This document shows positions 32,907-40,658 of a stretch of 64,000 nt of DNA, one piece after another. The DNA is taken from the NCBI GenBank assembly GCA_002702065.1, contig NZXX01000002.1, positions 434,001 to 498,000 of the forward strand, read 5' to 3'. Every line of letters begins with the position of its first letter. Position 1 is the first letter of the stretch. Position numbers and translations under genes: made by a program. The notes beneath the pieces were generated by a model. That model did no database searches. It saw only the letters and a program-made list of their open reading frames with translations, and was not told the DNA's origin. The DNA is from Anaerolineaceae bacterium (GTDB lineage: Bacteria; Chloroflexota; Anaerolineae; Aggregatilineales; Phototrophicaceae).

Positions 32907-33185
32907 TTAAGCTCCGTACAGCTCTATATCATCGACAATGCCGACAATCACCGCGCGGGCCGGGCCGGTACCTCGCTTGCCGATAATCTGACGGGCGCTG
33001 CCGCCTTCATCCAGCACGACAACCACATCACCGATGCCCGCCTGCACATCGTCCAGGCAAATATCGTAGCTGCTGGCTTCGCTGCCATCGAGGTTCAGAC
33101 GGGCGACCAGCATCAGCTTGTGCCCGTTGTACAGTTTATGCTTGATCGTGCTGGTGACAGTGCCTTTGACTCGCCCGATATACAT
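32907..33185 (-). CDS. EutN/CcmL family microcompartment vertex-type protein (BMC-P)
   Basis: A 92-residue protein with the EutN/CcmL/CsoS4 pattern: MYIGRVKGTVTSTIKH, a LMLVARLNLDG strand, the LDDVQAGIGDVVVVLDEGGSARQI segment and a C-terminal AVIVGIVDDIELYG. Members form pentamers that cap the vertices of bacterial microcompartments. No BMC hexamer (PF00936) or encapsulated-enzyme gene is visible in the window. It is 2 bases downstream of a second member, so they are cotranscribed. Confidence 0.85.
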   Translation of the reverse strand: MYIGRVKGTVTSTIKHKLYNGHKLMLVARLNLDGSEASSYDICLDDVQAGIGDVVVVLDEGGSARQIIGKRGTGPARAVIVGIVDDIELYGA

Positions 33186-33187
33186 GC

Positions 33188-33511
33188 TTACTCCGGTTGT
33201 TTGAGAAACACTTTCCAGTTTACACTGTTCGCGTCGTACAGCGGGCGGTCGTCCACATCATCGACGATGCCAACCACTGCCGCGTCCACTGGTACGAACT
33301 CGACCGGCAGGGCAAATGACGCTTCCTTAGACGCAATCACGAACACCAGTTCATCCATGCCCGCCTGATTGGTGGCGTCAACGGCGATATAGGCGTCGCC
33401 CTCTGGCTCCCGGTGCAAATCAAGCGGCTGAACCACCAGAAACTTGACGCCCTCCAGCCCATCCACTTTTTGCGACGCTACCAGATTTCCGATCACCCGC
33501 GCAAATCTCAT
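33188..33511 (-). CDS. EutN/CcmL family microcompartment vertex-type protein (BMC-P), second copy
   Basis: A 107-residue member of the same family as its neighbour: MRFARVIGNLVASQK, LEGVKFLVVQPLDL, YIAVDATNQAGMDELVFVIASKEASFA and PVDAAVVGIVDDVDD, followed by an extra 20 residues (LYDANSVNWKVFLKQPE) not found in the neighbour. Start is the ATG at 33511 with AGAGGA 11 bases upstream. A TACAAT (minus strand 33547-33542) lies upstream as a possible -10. The two copies could form mixed pentamers or be used outside a shell. Confidence 0.83.
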   Translation of the reverse strand: MRFARVIGNLVASQKVDGLEGVKFLVVQPLDLHREPEGDAYIAVDATNQAGMDELVFVIASKEASFALPVEFVPVDAAVVGIVDDVDDRPLYDANSVNWKVFLKQPE

Positions 33512-33588
33512 GAACGCTCATGTCCTCTCTGTGTGGTTTCTATTGTAGCGCATTTATGAAAAGCCACGACGCTTTGCTGCGCGACCTG

Positions 33589-33611
33589 CACGCACATGGT
33601 GCCTGTGCGTG
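33589..33611. repeat. Inverted repeat in divergent intergenic region
   Basis: CACGCACA (33589-33596) and TGTGCGTG (33604-33611) form a perfect 8-bp stem with a 7-base loop. There is no T-run after it. It lies in the 176-base gap between the divergent EutN-type operon and the methyltransferase gene and could be an operator. Confidence 0.5.
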
Positions 33612-33687
33612 GCTGGCCGCAGACTTTGTGTGGATGGCCGACTCTGTGGTTAAATAACGGCATGATCTATCCTGTGAAAGTGAGCCT

Positions 33688-34152
33688 ATGAAAGCACAGG
33701 CGCGTTTGCTGGTCCTCATCCAATTTATCCTGTTTGCCATCCTGGCGCTGGCGCTGTATCTGCTGCCGACCGGGCAGGTGTTATGGGCGCGGCTGCTGGG
33801 CATTGCCCTGCTGGCCCTCGGCATTGTGCTGGTGATGGTATCGATTCTGACGCATCAACTCATCAACCAGCGGCTGGTGAATGTCTCACCGGAACCGAAC
33901 GCCAGCAATCAACTGGTCCGCACCGGCATTTACGCCTACATCCGGCATCCGATCTACGCCGGGGTAATCCTGGCCGCGTTGGGGGCGGCGCTGGCGCACG
34001 GGCATCTTGTTGCCGTGATTCTGGCGGTGATTATCGGTGCCTTCTTCACGTATAAATCGACGTTCGAAGAAAATCTGCTGGCCCAGGCCTACCCGCAGTA
34101 CGCCGACTATCGCAAGCAGGCCGGGCGCTTTCTGCCCCGGTTATTCCGGTAA
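33688..34152 (+). CDS. Isoprenylcysteine carboxyl methyltransferase-like (ICMT/PEMT) membrane protein
   Basis: A 154-residue protein with four or five hydrophobic helices. The SAM-binding pattern of the PEMT/ICMT fold is clear: LVRTGIYAYIRHPIYAGVIL, then about 40 residues later STFEENLLAQAYPQYADYRKQAGRFLPRLF. Bacterial homologues methylate small or lipid substrates that are usually unknown. Start is ATG at 33688, preceded by GTGAGCC with only weak ribosome-binding match. A chromate-transporter gene follows after 27 bases. Confidence 0.82.
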   Translation: MKAQARLLVLIQFILFAILALALYLLPTGQVLWARLLGIALLALGIVLVMVSILTHQLINQRLVNVSPEPNASNQLVRTGIYAYIRHPIYAGVILAALGAALAHGHLVAVILAVIIGAFFTYKSTFEENLLAQAYPQYADYRKQAGRFLPRLFR

Positions 34153-34179
34153 AAGCTGCACGTTCATGATCGGGGTGAA

Positions 34180-35397
34180 GTGGCCAGCATCGCACAAGTA
34201 TGGGAAGGCGAAGCCCGCCTGATGGACAACGCCGCCGCCCAGACTCAGGTCACGTATAAAGAGCTTGCCCGCCTGTTCCTCCGCCTCAGCGTGACGGCCT
34301 TTGGTGGCCCGGTGGCCCATGTTGCGATTGCCGAAGATGAAATCGTGCAGCGCCGTCAATGGCTGACCCGCGAACACTATCTTGATCTGATCGCGGCCAC
34401 CAACCTCATCCCCGGCCCGAACTCGACCGAAGTCATGATTCATGTCGGCTACACCTTGCGCGGCATCCCCGGCGCGGTTGTGACGGGCACCTGCTTTATC
34501 GTGCCGTCGTTTTTGCTGACGCTGGCGCTGGGCGTGATCTATGTCAGCACCGGCGCACTGCCGGAAATCAACGCGCTGTTCTGGGGCATCAAACCGGTGA
34601 TTGTTGCCATCATTGCCAACGCCGGTTACCGCCTGATGCAGTCGGCGTTAAAAGTGCGCGCGCTGTGGGTGCTGTTCATCGTGAGTGCGGTGATTATCGG
34701 CCTGCTAAATGTGCCGGAAGTCGTGGTGATGCTGGGGGCAGGGCTGGTTTATGCCCTGTACCGCATTCAGCGCCCGCAGATTTCTGCCTGGCTCCTGATG
34801 GGCATGCAACCCCTGTGGCAAACATCTGTGACGGCGATGGCCAATCCCTCATTGCTGGATATTTTTGCCTATTTCCTGCGCATCGGGGCGGTGCTGTTTG
34901 GCAGCGGCTACGTATTGATTGCTTATATTCAGCAGGATGTCGTCAATACCTTTGGCTGGCTGACCGGACAGCAGCTTCTGGATGCCATCGCTATCGGCCA
35001 GACCACGCCCGGCCCGGTATCGACCACGGCGGCGGTGGTCGGCTACATCATCGCCGGGTACGCCGGGGCGGTCGTGGCGACGCTCGGCATTTTTCTGCCC
35101 TCATTTTTCTTCGTCATTCTGAGCGCGCCATTTATCCCCGGTATGCGCCGCAGCCCCTTTATGAGCGCGTTTCTCTCTGGTGTGAATGCCGGGGTGATCG
35201 CGGCGATTCTGATTACGCTCATAGACCTGACCCACGTGGCGCTGCTGACGCTGGATGGCACGCAGTTCAGTCCGATTGCGATTGCCCTGGCGGTTGCCAG
35301 CCTGTTTGCGCTGGTGCGTTTCCAGATCAACGCGACCTGGCTGATTGCGGCGGGCGGGCTTGTCGGCCTGCTGGTGGGTTGGCTGGGGGTCGCGTGA
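34180..35397 (+). CDS. chrA: Chromate transporter (ChrA/CHR family, two-domain)
   Basis: A 405-residue membrane protein made of two homologous CHR domains. Repeat 1 contains LSVTAFGGPVAHVA with DLIAATNLIPGPNSTEVMIHVGY; repeat 2 contains GSGYVLIAYIQQDVV...LDAIAIGQTTPGPVSTTAAVVGY. The PGP-containing loops are family marks. ChrA exports chromate; many members have other or unknown anion roles. Start is GTG at 34180, with the first domain starting near residue 26; an internal ATG at 34222 is also plausible. Its stop overlaps the start of the DUF429 gene (GTGA), so they are coupled. Confidence 0.85.
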   Translation: MASIAQVWEGEARLMDNAAAQTQVTYKELARLFLRLSVTAFGGPVAHVAIAEDEIVQRRQWLTREHYLDLIAATNLIPGPNSTEVMIHVGYTLRGIPGAVVTGTCFIVPSFLLTLALGVIYVSTGALPEINALFWGIKPVIVAIIANAGYRLMQSALKVRALWVLFIVSAVIIGLLNVPEVVVMLGAGLVYALYRIQRPQISAWLLMGMQPLWQTSVTAMANPSLLDIFAYFLRIGAVLFGSGYVLIAYIQQDVVNTFGWLTGQQLLDAIAIGQTTPGPVSTTAAVVGYIIAGYAGAVVATLGIFLPSFFFVILSAPFIPGMRRSPFMSAFLSGVNAGVIAAILITLIDLTHVALLTLDGTQFSPIAIALAVASLFALVRFQINATWLIAAGGLVGLLVGWLGVA

Positions 35398-36215
35398 GTG
35401 TCGCATTCGGGCTGGATTTTGCCGGGTACTCCAGCGGTAAAACGGGCCTGGCCTGCGCCGAGCAGGTCGAGCCGGACCGGATTGACATCACCGTCCTGAC
35501 CGGGCACATCTTCACGCATAAACGAAAGGGACGCACCGTGCTGGCGAGCGTTGTCGAGCAGGAACGAAACCTGCTGCGCCAGTGTGCGTGGCAAGGCCCG
35601 GTAATGATCGACCTGCCGCTTGATCTGGAAGCTCTGCCCCGGCCTGTGGATACCACTTTCGCCTGGGAGCTGACCCAACGCCCGGTCGATTACGCGCTGA
35701 ATGCCATGCCGCCGCTGGCCAATCTGATCGGCGCACCCGTCGCCCGGCTGCTGCATTTACTGCGTGACCTGCCCGACACGTGGATCGGTTCCCGCTTGTT
35801 CGAAACGTACCCGGCGTGTTCGCTTGACTTGCTGGGCTTGCGTGGCAGAGGGTATAAATCGGGCACCGGGGTTCAGATGGCGTGGCAGGCGGGGGCGTGG
35901 CATGGCACTGACCGGGCGGCGGTCATGGCGGATAACGCGAACCGGCTTGGCTGGCTGGCCGATGATGGTTTGACGCTCAACGATGATGAGTTTGACGCGG
36001 CGCTATGTGCGCTAACAGGCATTGCCGCAATCGACTGTCAACTGCGCGGTGAACGGCTGGATGCGGAAATTACCCGGCGGATCTGTGCCCGAATCCCACC
36101 GGCGTATCATCAAAACTATCACGCTCCGCCCAGCTTCATGCTGCTGGAGAAACTGCCAGCTGCCCGTGTGTACCTGCAAAAGCGGCCAGTCTCCCAGTTT
36201 TTCAGTCCCCATTGA
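35394..36215 (+). CDS. DUF429 family protein (RNase H-like predicted nuclease)
   Basis: A 273-residue protein starting at GTG 35394, which overlaps the TGA of the chrA gene. The opening AFGLDFAGYSSGKTGLA is the strand-turn of the RNase H-like fold with a conserved Asp, and FETYPACSLDLLGL ... YKSGTGVQ and NDDEFDAALCAL carry further conserved acidic residues. This fits DUF429, a group of predicted nucleases without known substrate. The long frame continuing upstream to 34665 is an artefact of overlap with chrA. Function is therefore only predicted. Confidence 0.75.
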   Translation: MSVAFGLDFAGYSSGKTGLACAEQVEPDRIDITVLTGHIFTHKRKGRTVLASVVEQERNLLRQCAWQGPVMIDLPLDLEALPRPVDTTFAWELTQRPVDYALNAMPPLANLIGAPVARLLHLLRDLPDTWIGSRLFETYPACSLDLLGLRGRGYKSGTGVQMAWQAGAWHGTDRAAVMADNANRLGWLADDGLTLNDDEFDAALCALTGIAAIDCQLRGERLDAEITRRICARIPPAYHQNYHAPPSFMLLEKLPAARVYLQKRPVSQFFSPH

Positions 36216-36263
36216 GCCGGTTCGCGTTATACTGAACAGGCAGAAACGTAGGTGGGGACAGCT

Positions 36264-36719
36264 ATGCGCAATATTTCCGGGGTCTACAAAGCGGCATTTT
36301 TTCTGATCGTTGGTGGCATGATCGTGCTGGCGGTATTCGCCATGCTGTCACGCCCGACCCCGCCCGGCCCGCTGATCGACGCGCAGATCGAACAAACCGT
36401 CGTGGCGGAAGTCAACACCCGCCTGACCCAAACGGCTGTTATCGCCACTCCGACGGCGCTGCCCGACATTGACGCCACTGTCGCAGCCCGGCTGGCCGCC
36501 TCGCCCATGCCCACCGATGACCCCAACCTGATTCCTGTGTCACAGCTGGAGGAGGGCGGCGCGGTCGTCAGTTTTGCCGGAGGCCTTGTGAACGCGGTGT
36601 TTTCACTGCTGCGCGGCATCTGGAACCTGTTTAGCTTTGGCGGAGTCTGGTTACAGGTGTGCTGCTGCTTGTTGGTGCCGATTGGCGCCCTGGTCGCCCT
36701 GGCGCGCGAGAGCATGTGA
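36264..36719 (+). CDS. Small membrane protein of unknown function
   Basis: About 151 residues. An N-terminal helix (about 10-30) is followed by a polar, Thr/Ala/Pro-rich stretch (VIATPTALPDIDATVAARLAASPMPTDD) that resembles exported linkers, and a C-terminal helix with a Cys-rich VCCCLLVPIGALVAL segment. I recognise no family. ATG at 36264 is preceded by AGGTGGGG (36250-36257); an upstream in-frame ATG at 36252 overlaps that site and is less likely. Confidence 0.65.
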   Translation: MRNISGVYKAAFFLIVGGMIVLAVFAMLSRPTPPGPLIDAQIEQTVVAEVNTRLTQTAVIATPTALPDIDATVAARLAASPMPTDDPNLIPVSQLEEGGAVVSFAGGLVNAVFSLLRGIWNLFSFGGVWLQVCCCLLVPIGALVALARESM

Positions 36720-36927
36720 TTTGCTTGTCATGCAACCCTACGCATAGGTCAGGTGATCTATATAAAGTATGACTCCCCTACCTATATTTAACCCCCTGTT
36801 TGGCTCATTCAGCATCCTTACTTTGATTACAGACTCAATATCAACTTGGTGAAAGTTTGCCTGTGATGCGGCCTGGCTGACATTACCGGGGAAACTGTGT
36901 TGTATACAAGTCGGAGGGGAAAGATTT

Positions 36928-37092
36928 ATGCTCAGGTTAGCACTGCTGTTTTTTGTCATCGCCATCGTAGCCGGTCTGCTTGGCTTTGGTGGCGTTGCAG
37001 GGGCTGCATCATCGATTGCTCAATTTTTGTTCCTGCTGTTCCTGATCCTCTTTGTCGTATTCCTGCTGGTTGGACGTAGCATTTTTACCTGA
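36928..37092 (+). CDS. DUF1328 small membrane protein
   Basis: A 54-residue protein, [21 protein letters not shown] then [17 protein letters not shown] and a second helix. This is the DUF1328/UPF0391 pattern (two short helices with a GFGGVAGA turn). It is widespread in proteobacteria and others and induced in stress in some, but without a defined role. Start is ATG at 36928 with GGAGGGG (36913-36919) eight bases upstream. It is followed after 32 bases by a larger membrane protein, probably cotranscribed. Confidence 0.8.
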   Translation: MLRLALLFFVIAIVAGLLGFGGVAGAASSIAQFLFLLFLILFVVFLLVGRSIFT

Positions 37093-37124
37093 ACGAACGA
37101 AATCATTTAATCTAGGGAGGAAAG

Positions 37125-38123
37125 ATGGCTGAGAATGTTTATGTAGAACGGACTGTGCCCGCTACCGGGCGGCACGAAGTCGTGAGTGAAGTTCAGAATG
37201 TGGCACTGCCATATGCGCGGCGCATTTCGTGGGGGGCTATCATTGCCGGTATTGTGATCGCTCTGGTGACGCAGATTATGCTCAATATGCTTGGGTTTAG
37301 CGTGGGCATCAATACAATCAACCCCGCAACGGAAGCCAACCCGATTGAGCCCGCCTTGGGCACCGGCCTCGTGATCTGGCTGGCGGCCTCGACGCTGCTG
37401 TCGATGTTTGCTGGTGGTTTTGTCGCCGGACATCTGGCGAATATGCCAGACTCCAACGATGGCTTGCTGCATGGCCTGCTGACCTGGGGTGTCGTGAGTC
37501 TGATCACGCTGGTGCTGCTGACATCAACCGGTACATCCGTGATTGGTGGTGCGACCCGGCTGATCGGCCAGGGTGTTTCGCTGGCGGGCCAGACCATTGC
37601 TGATGTCGCTCCGCAAGCGGCGGATGCGCTTGGTCTTCAGGACCTGACATTACAGCAGATTCGTCAGGAAGCGGTTGCACTGGCCCAGCAGACCGATGAA
37701 GCGGCGCTGCAACCGGGTGCCGTTGAAGAACAGGCCGATGCGGCGGGTAACGTTGTTGAGAGCACAACCAACGATATTGTGCAGAACCCGACCACTGCGC
37801 AGCGCGAAATCGACGCCGCTATGAACCGGCTGATGAGCCTGAGCGCGATTGAAGAAGCGGACCGTGACGCTGTGGTTAGTGTGCTGACCGAGCGCACCAA
37901 CCTGACCGAAGAAGAAGCGCGCCAGACGCTGAATGAGTGGGAACAATCTATCACTCAGGTGCGGGCGGACGCTGAAGAGGCGGTTCGTCAGGCGACGCAG
38001 AACGTGACGGATGCGATCGCAGCGATCATGGGTGCCATCTTTGCGGCGATGGTGGTGGGCGCGTTTGCTGCCGGGGCCGGTGGGCTGATCGGTTCGCCCA
38101 ACAACCCGATCACCAACGACTAA
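37125..38123 (+). CDS. Conserved membrane protein with alanine/glutamine-rich cytoplasmic region
   Basis: A 332-residue protein. After 30 residues comes RRISWGAIIAGIVIALVTQIMLNMLGFSVGINT, then two more helix regions (about 80-110 and 120-150), a long Gln/Ala/Glu-rich soluble stretch likely to be coiled (about 165-290) and a last helix (about 300-322). The first part resembles proteins often labelled PhnA-like, a name I would not trust for function. ATG at 37125 follows GGGAGGAAAG (37114-37123). An intrinsic terminator closes the unit. Confidence 0.75.
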   Translation: MAENVYVERTVPATGRHEVVSEVQNVALPYARRISWGAIIAGIVIALVTQIMLNMLGFSVGINTINPATEANPIEPALGTGLVIWLAASTLLSMFAGGFVAGHLANMPDSNDGLLHGLLTWGVVSLITLVLLTSTGTSVIGGATRLIGQGVSLAGQTIADVAPQAADALGLQDLTLQQIRQEAVALAQQTDEAALQPGAVEEQADAAGNVVESTTNDIVQNPTTAQREIDAAMNRLMSLSAIEEADRDAVVSVLTERTNLTEEEARQTLNEWEQSITQVRADAEEAVRQATQNVTDAIAAIMGAIFAAMVVGAFAAGAGGLIGSPNNPITND

Positions 38124-38140
38124 ACCAGCATTAAACATAA

Positions 38141-38173
38141 AAGAGGGTCGAGTAGTATATCGACCCTCTTTTT
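38141..38173. terminator. Bidirectional terminator between convergent genes
   Basis: AAGAGGGTCGA (38141-38151) pairs perfectly with TCGACCCTCTT (38160-38170) around an 8-base loop, followed by TTT. On the minus strand it ends in CTCTTTTAT, so it can also serve the SH3 gene. Confidence 0.88.
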
Positions 38174-38196
38174 GATTCTGGCGTTGATGTATGTCG

Positions 38197-39324
38197 TTAC
38201 TGCACTGGCAGGCTGTTGATGGGGGCTTGCAGACGGCCAATCCATGCGGCCACCCAGCCGGACTGCCCCTCGAAGTTCACCAGCAGCCAGTTGTTATCGC
38301 TGCTGCGGCCCACTGCCTCGACTGTAGCGGTGTGGGGGATGGTCGTGATTTCGGTGCTGTTTTGGTCGGGGGCAGCGCGCATCTTCAGGGTGTAATCGAC
38401 GATGTACTGCGCCGAAGCGCCGGTGGTGACAGGTGCGCCGCCGCCTGCTGCCGGGGCTGCTGTGCTGCCGCTGGCCGCGCCCTGGCTGATGGTGGCGTAC
38501 AACGACGACACATAGCCCACCTCGCCGTTATACTCAATGGCATACCAGTTGCCCAGGTCTTCCACCAGCGGGAAGGACTGACCGGCGTCCATGGCACCCA
38601 TACGTGCCTGGTCGATACCCGGACCGCGCCGCACGCGCACGTTGGCGTTGGCGCTCACAATCGGGCGGGCCGCTGGCGCTGCGATGCCGGGCTGTGCCGG
38701 GGCCACGCCGGGAATCCCATTCAGATAGGCGTCATCCCAGTAAACGCCGTTCGGGTCGGCAGGGGTGTCCTGGGTGGCGTACAGGAACAGCGTGGCGACC
38801 CCACCCTGCGCGGTCGTGCTGGCGCTCACCTGCACCCAGCCATTGCGGGCCGTGGTCCAGCCGGACCAGACAATATTCGGGCTGAATGGATCGGCCCCGC
38901 CGGTTGGGTCGATACCCGCGCGGACTCGCCCGCCATTGTTGTTTTCGATATACGCCCATGCCCCGCCATTCAACGGACTGTCCGGCTGGACATAGACCTG
39001 CTGGTAAGCATAGGCCGTGAAGGTCGCGCCGCCCCGTGCGATGTGATAGGAACGCCCACCCTGAATTTTGAATCCGGCAGAATGGGGGAAACCGGACGGA
39101 TGCGCGTTGATCCAGGGCGGTCCACCGGCGTTGGGCACGATGCCACCACTCCAACCGGAAGGCACATGGAAGCGGGTATCATCCGCCGGGTCAATGCTGA
39201 TCACGTTGTAAACTTCCCCCTCGAAACCGGGGTCAATCAGCAGATTCTCCGTCTGCGCGCTGACGGCGCTAATGGCTAACAACAGGAGAAAAAGCAGCAT
39301 ACTGCTGATCCAAACACGCTTCAT
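38197..39324 (-). CDS. Secreted protein with carbohydrate-binding-like domain and two SH3b domains
   Basis: A 375-residue protein. Residues 1-23 form a signal peptide ending near AVSAQ. Residues about 25-200 look like a jelly-roll domain (LIDPGFEGEVY...YVQPDSPLNGGAWAYIENNNGGR...) common in Chloroflexota exported proteins. Two bacterial SH3 domains follow (ANVRVRRGPGIDQARMGAMDAGQS... and LKMRAAPDQNSTEITTIPHTATVEAVGR...), separated by a Gly/Ala/Ser-rich linker. SH3b domains often bind cell-wall peptides. Start is the ATG at 39324, with AAAGGAGC eight bases upstream on the minus strand. No catalytic domain is recognisable. Confidence 0.82.
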   Translation of the reverse strand: MKRVWISSMLLFLLLLAISAVSAQTENLLIDPGFEGEVYNVISIDPADDTRFHVPSGWSGGIVPNAGGPPWINAHPSGFPHSAGFKIQGGRSYHIARGGATFTAYAYQQVYVQPDSPLNGGAWAYIENNNGGRVRAGIDPTGGADPFSPNIVWSGWTTARNGWVQVSASTTAQGGVATLFLYATQDTPADPNGVYWDDAYLNGIPGVAPAQPGIAAPAARPIVSANANVRVRRGPGIDQARMGAMDAGQSFPLVEDLGNWYAIEYNGEVGYVSSLYATISQGAASGSTAAPAAGGGAPVTTGASAQYIVDYTLKMRAAPDQNSTEITTIPHTATVEAVGRSSDNNWLLVNFEGQSGWVAAWIGRLQAPINSLPVQ

Positions 39325-39455
39325 ATGGCAAAGCTCCTTTTCTTGAAACTCAATCTTACAGGAGCCGATGCCTGGGGGCAATATGGCGCATGGCAAACGA
39401 TGGCTAGCCGTAATGCAAATTTGTCGCATCGTCTAATTTTAGAAATATGCCCTGT

Positions 39456-39484
39456 TTGACATTATATTTAGTTTTATCTAAAAT
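39456..39484 (+). promoter_or_regulatory. Strong promoter for the multicopper oxidase operon
   Basis: TTGACA (39456-39461), exactly 17 bases, TAAAAT (39479-39484). It is followed by GGGGG (39506-39510) and the GTG start at 39516. Confidence 0.75.
39467..39482. promoter_or_regulatory. Inverted-repeat operator overlapping the promoter (DtxR/MntR-like)
   Basis: TTTAG (39467-39471), 6 bases, CTAAA (39478-39482): a perfect 5-bp inverted repeat that sits inside the spacer and over the -10. Its shape and bases (TTTAG-N6-CTAAA) recall boxes of DtxR/IdeR/MntR-type iron or manganese repressors. The resemblance is my reading; no such regulator gene is in the window. Confidence 0.5.
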
Positions 39485-39515
39485 AATTTAACGAGCGTTA
39501 GAAAAGGGGGCTCTT

Positions 39516-40658
39516 GTGAAATTTCCGGATTTTTTATCTCGCAGAAGGTTTTTAAGGTTTGGCCTCGGCAGTGTGGCCGGGCTGGTTGGTGGAGGGGTGC
39601 TCAACGGCAGCTTGCAAGAGCATCCACCCGCCCAGCCGGACTATGGTGCCGGGCATGATATGGCGAGTCATGGGAATAGTATGCTGGTAGGGACTGTTGA
39701 CCATGACCGCAACTTGTTTGATCCCATGAACATGCTGGTGGATTGGGATTATGGCAGTGTCAGCACCCTGCCCAATGGTCAGACGCTGCGTGAATACAAT
39801 GTTTTTGCTGCCGACCATGAAATTGAGATTGCACCGGGGATCTTTTTTCCAGCCTGGACCTTCAATAACCGTGTTCCGGGACCCAGCCTGCGTTGTACAG
39901 AAGGGGACCGAATCCGCATTCAGTTTACGAACGTTGGCTCGCACCCCCACACCCTGCATTTTCATGGGATTCATACCGCCGAAATGGATGGTGTTGCGGG
40001 GGCCGGGCCGGGTGAGATTGGTGTCGGCGAGAGCTTCGTCTACGAGTTTGACGCTGAGCCATTCGGTTGCCATCTGTACCATTGTCACGCCCTGCCACTC
40101 AAGCGACATATCCATAAGGGGTTGTATGGCGCATTTATCGTTGATCCGCCAGAGGGACGCCCGCCTGCCCGTGAATTCATGATGATGATGAACGGATTTG
40201 ATACCAACTTTGATGGTGGCAACGAAATTTACGCGGTCAATACCGTGGGGCACGAGTATGCGCGGCGACCCATTCCGATTCAGGTGGGCGAGTTAGTTCG
40301 CATTTATCTGATCAACATCACCGAATTTGACCCGATTAACTCCTTCCATCTACATGCCGAGTTTTTTGACTATTACGATCATGGCACCACACTGGAACCC
40401 ACACTGCATACGGTGGATACGATCATGCAGGCCCAGGCGCAGCGTGGCATTCTGGAATTCAGCTATCGCTGGCCCGGCAAGTATATGTTCCACGCCCACA
40501 TCAGCGAATTTGCTGAACTTGGGTGGATGGGCTTTTTCAACGCGGTGGAAGCCGAAAACTTCGAAGCCGCGCTGGCGGATATTGGGGTGGATTCGGAGTG
40601 GGATCGAAAAGGCACACAAGGCGCGGCTCCTGCTGGGCAAGGCGGTGTGGTGTCATGA
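39516..40658 (+). CDS. Tat-exported multicopper oxidase (two-domain, cupredoxin)
   Basis: A 380-residue protein. A Tat signal with SRRRFLRFGLGSVAG (residues 8-22) is followed by two cupredoxin domains. Copper ligands: His145, His148 and His150 in HPHTLHFHG; Cys190 and His189/191 in CHLYHCH; His278 and His280 in FHLH; His326 and His328 in FHAHISEFAELGWMG. The size fits two-domain laccase/nitrite-reductase-type enzymes, which oxidise metals or phenols or reduce nitrite; substrate cannot be fixed. Start is GTG at 39516. Its TGA overlaps the ATG of the ZIP gene (ATGA), so the two act together. Confidence 0.88.
   Translation: MKFPDFLSRRRFLRFGLGSVAGLVGGGVLNGSLQEHPPAQPDYGAGHDMASHGNSMLVGTVDHDRNLFDPMNMLVDWDYGSVSTLPNGQTLREYNVFAADHEIEIAPGIFFPAWTFNNRVPGPSLRCTEGDRIRIQFTNVGSHPHTLHFHGIHTAEMDGVAGAGPGEIGVGESFVYEFDAEPFGCHLYHCHALPLKRHIHKGLYGAFIVDPPEGRPPAREFMMMMNGFDTNFDGGNEIYAVNTVGHEYARRPIPIQVGELVRIYLINITEFDPINSFHLHAEFFDYYDHGTTLEPTLHTVDTIMQAQAQRGILEFSYRWPGKYMFHAHISEFAELGWMGFFNAVEAENFEAALADIGVDSEWDRKGTQGAAPAGQGGVVS

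Noticed and set aside
34665..35393. N-terminal extension of the DUF429 frame
   Set aside because: This part overlaps the chromate-transporter gene in another frame and has no start signal; the GTG at 35394 overlapping the transporter stop is the natural start.
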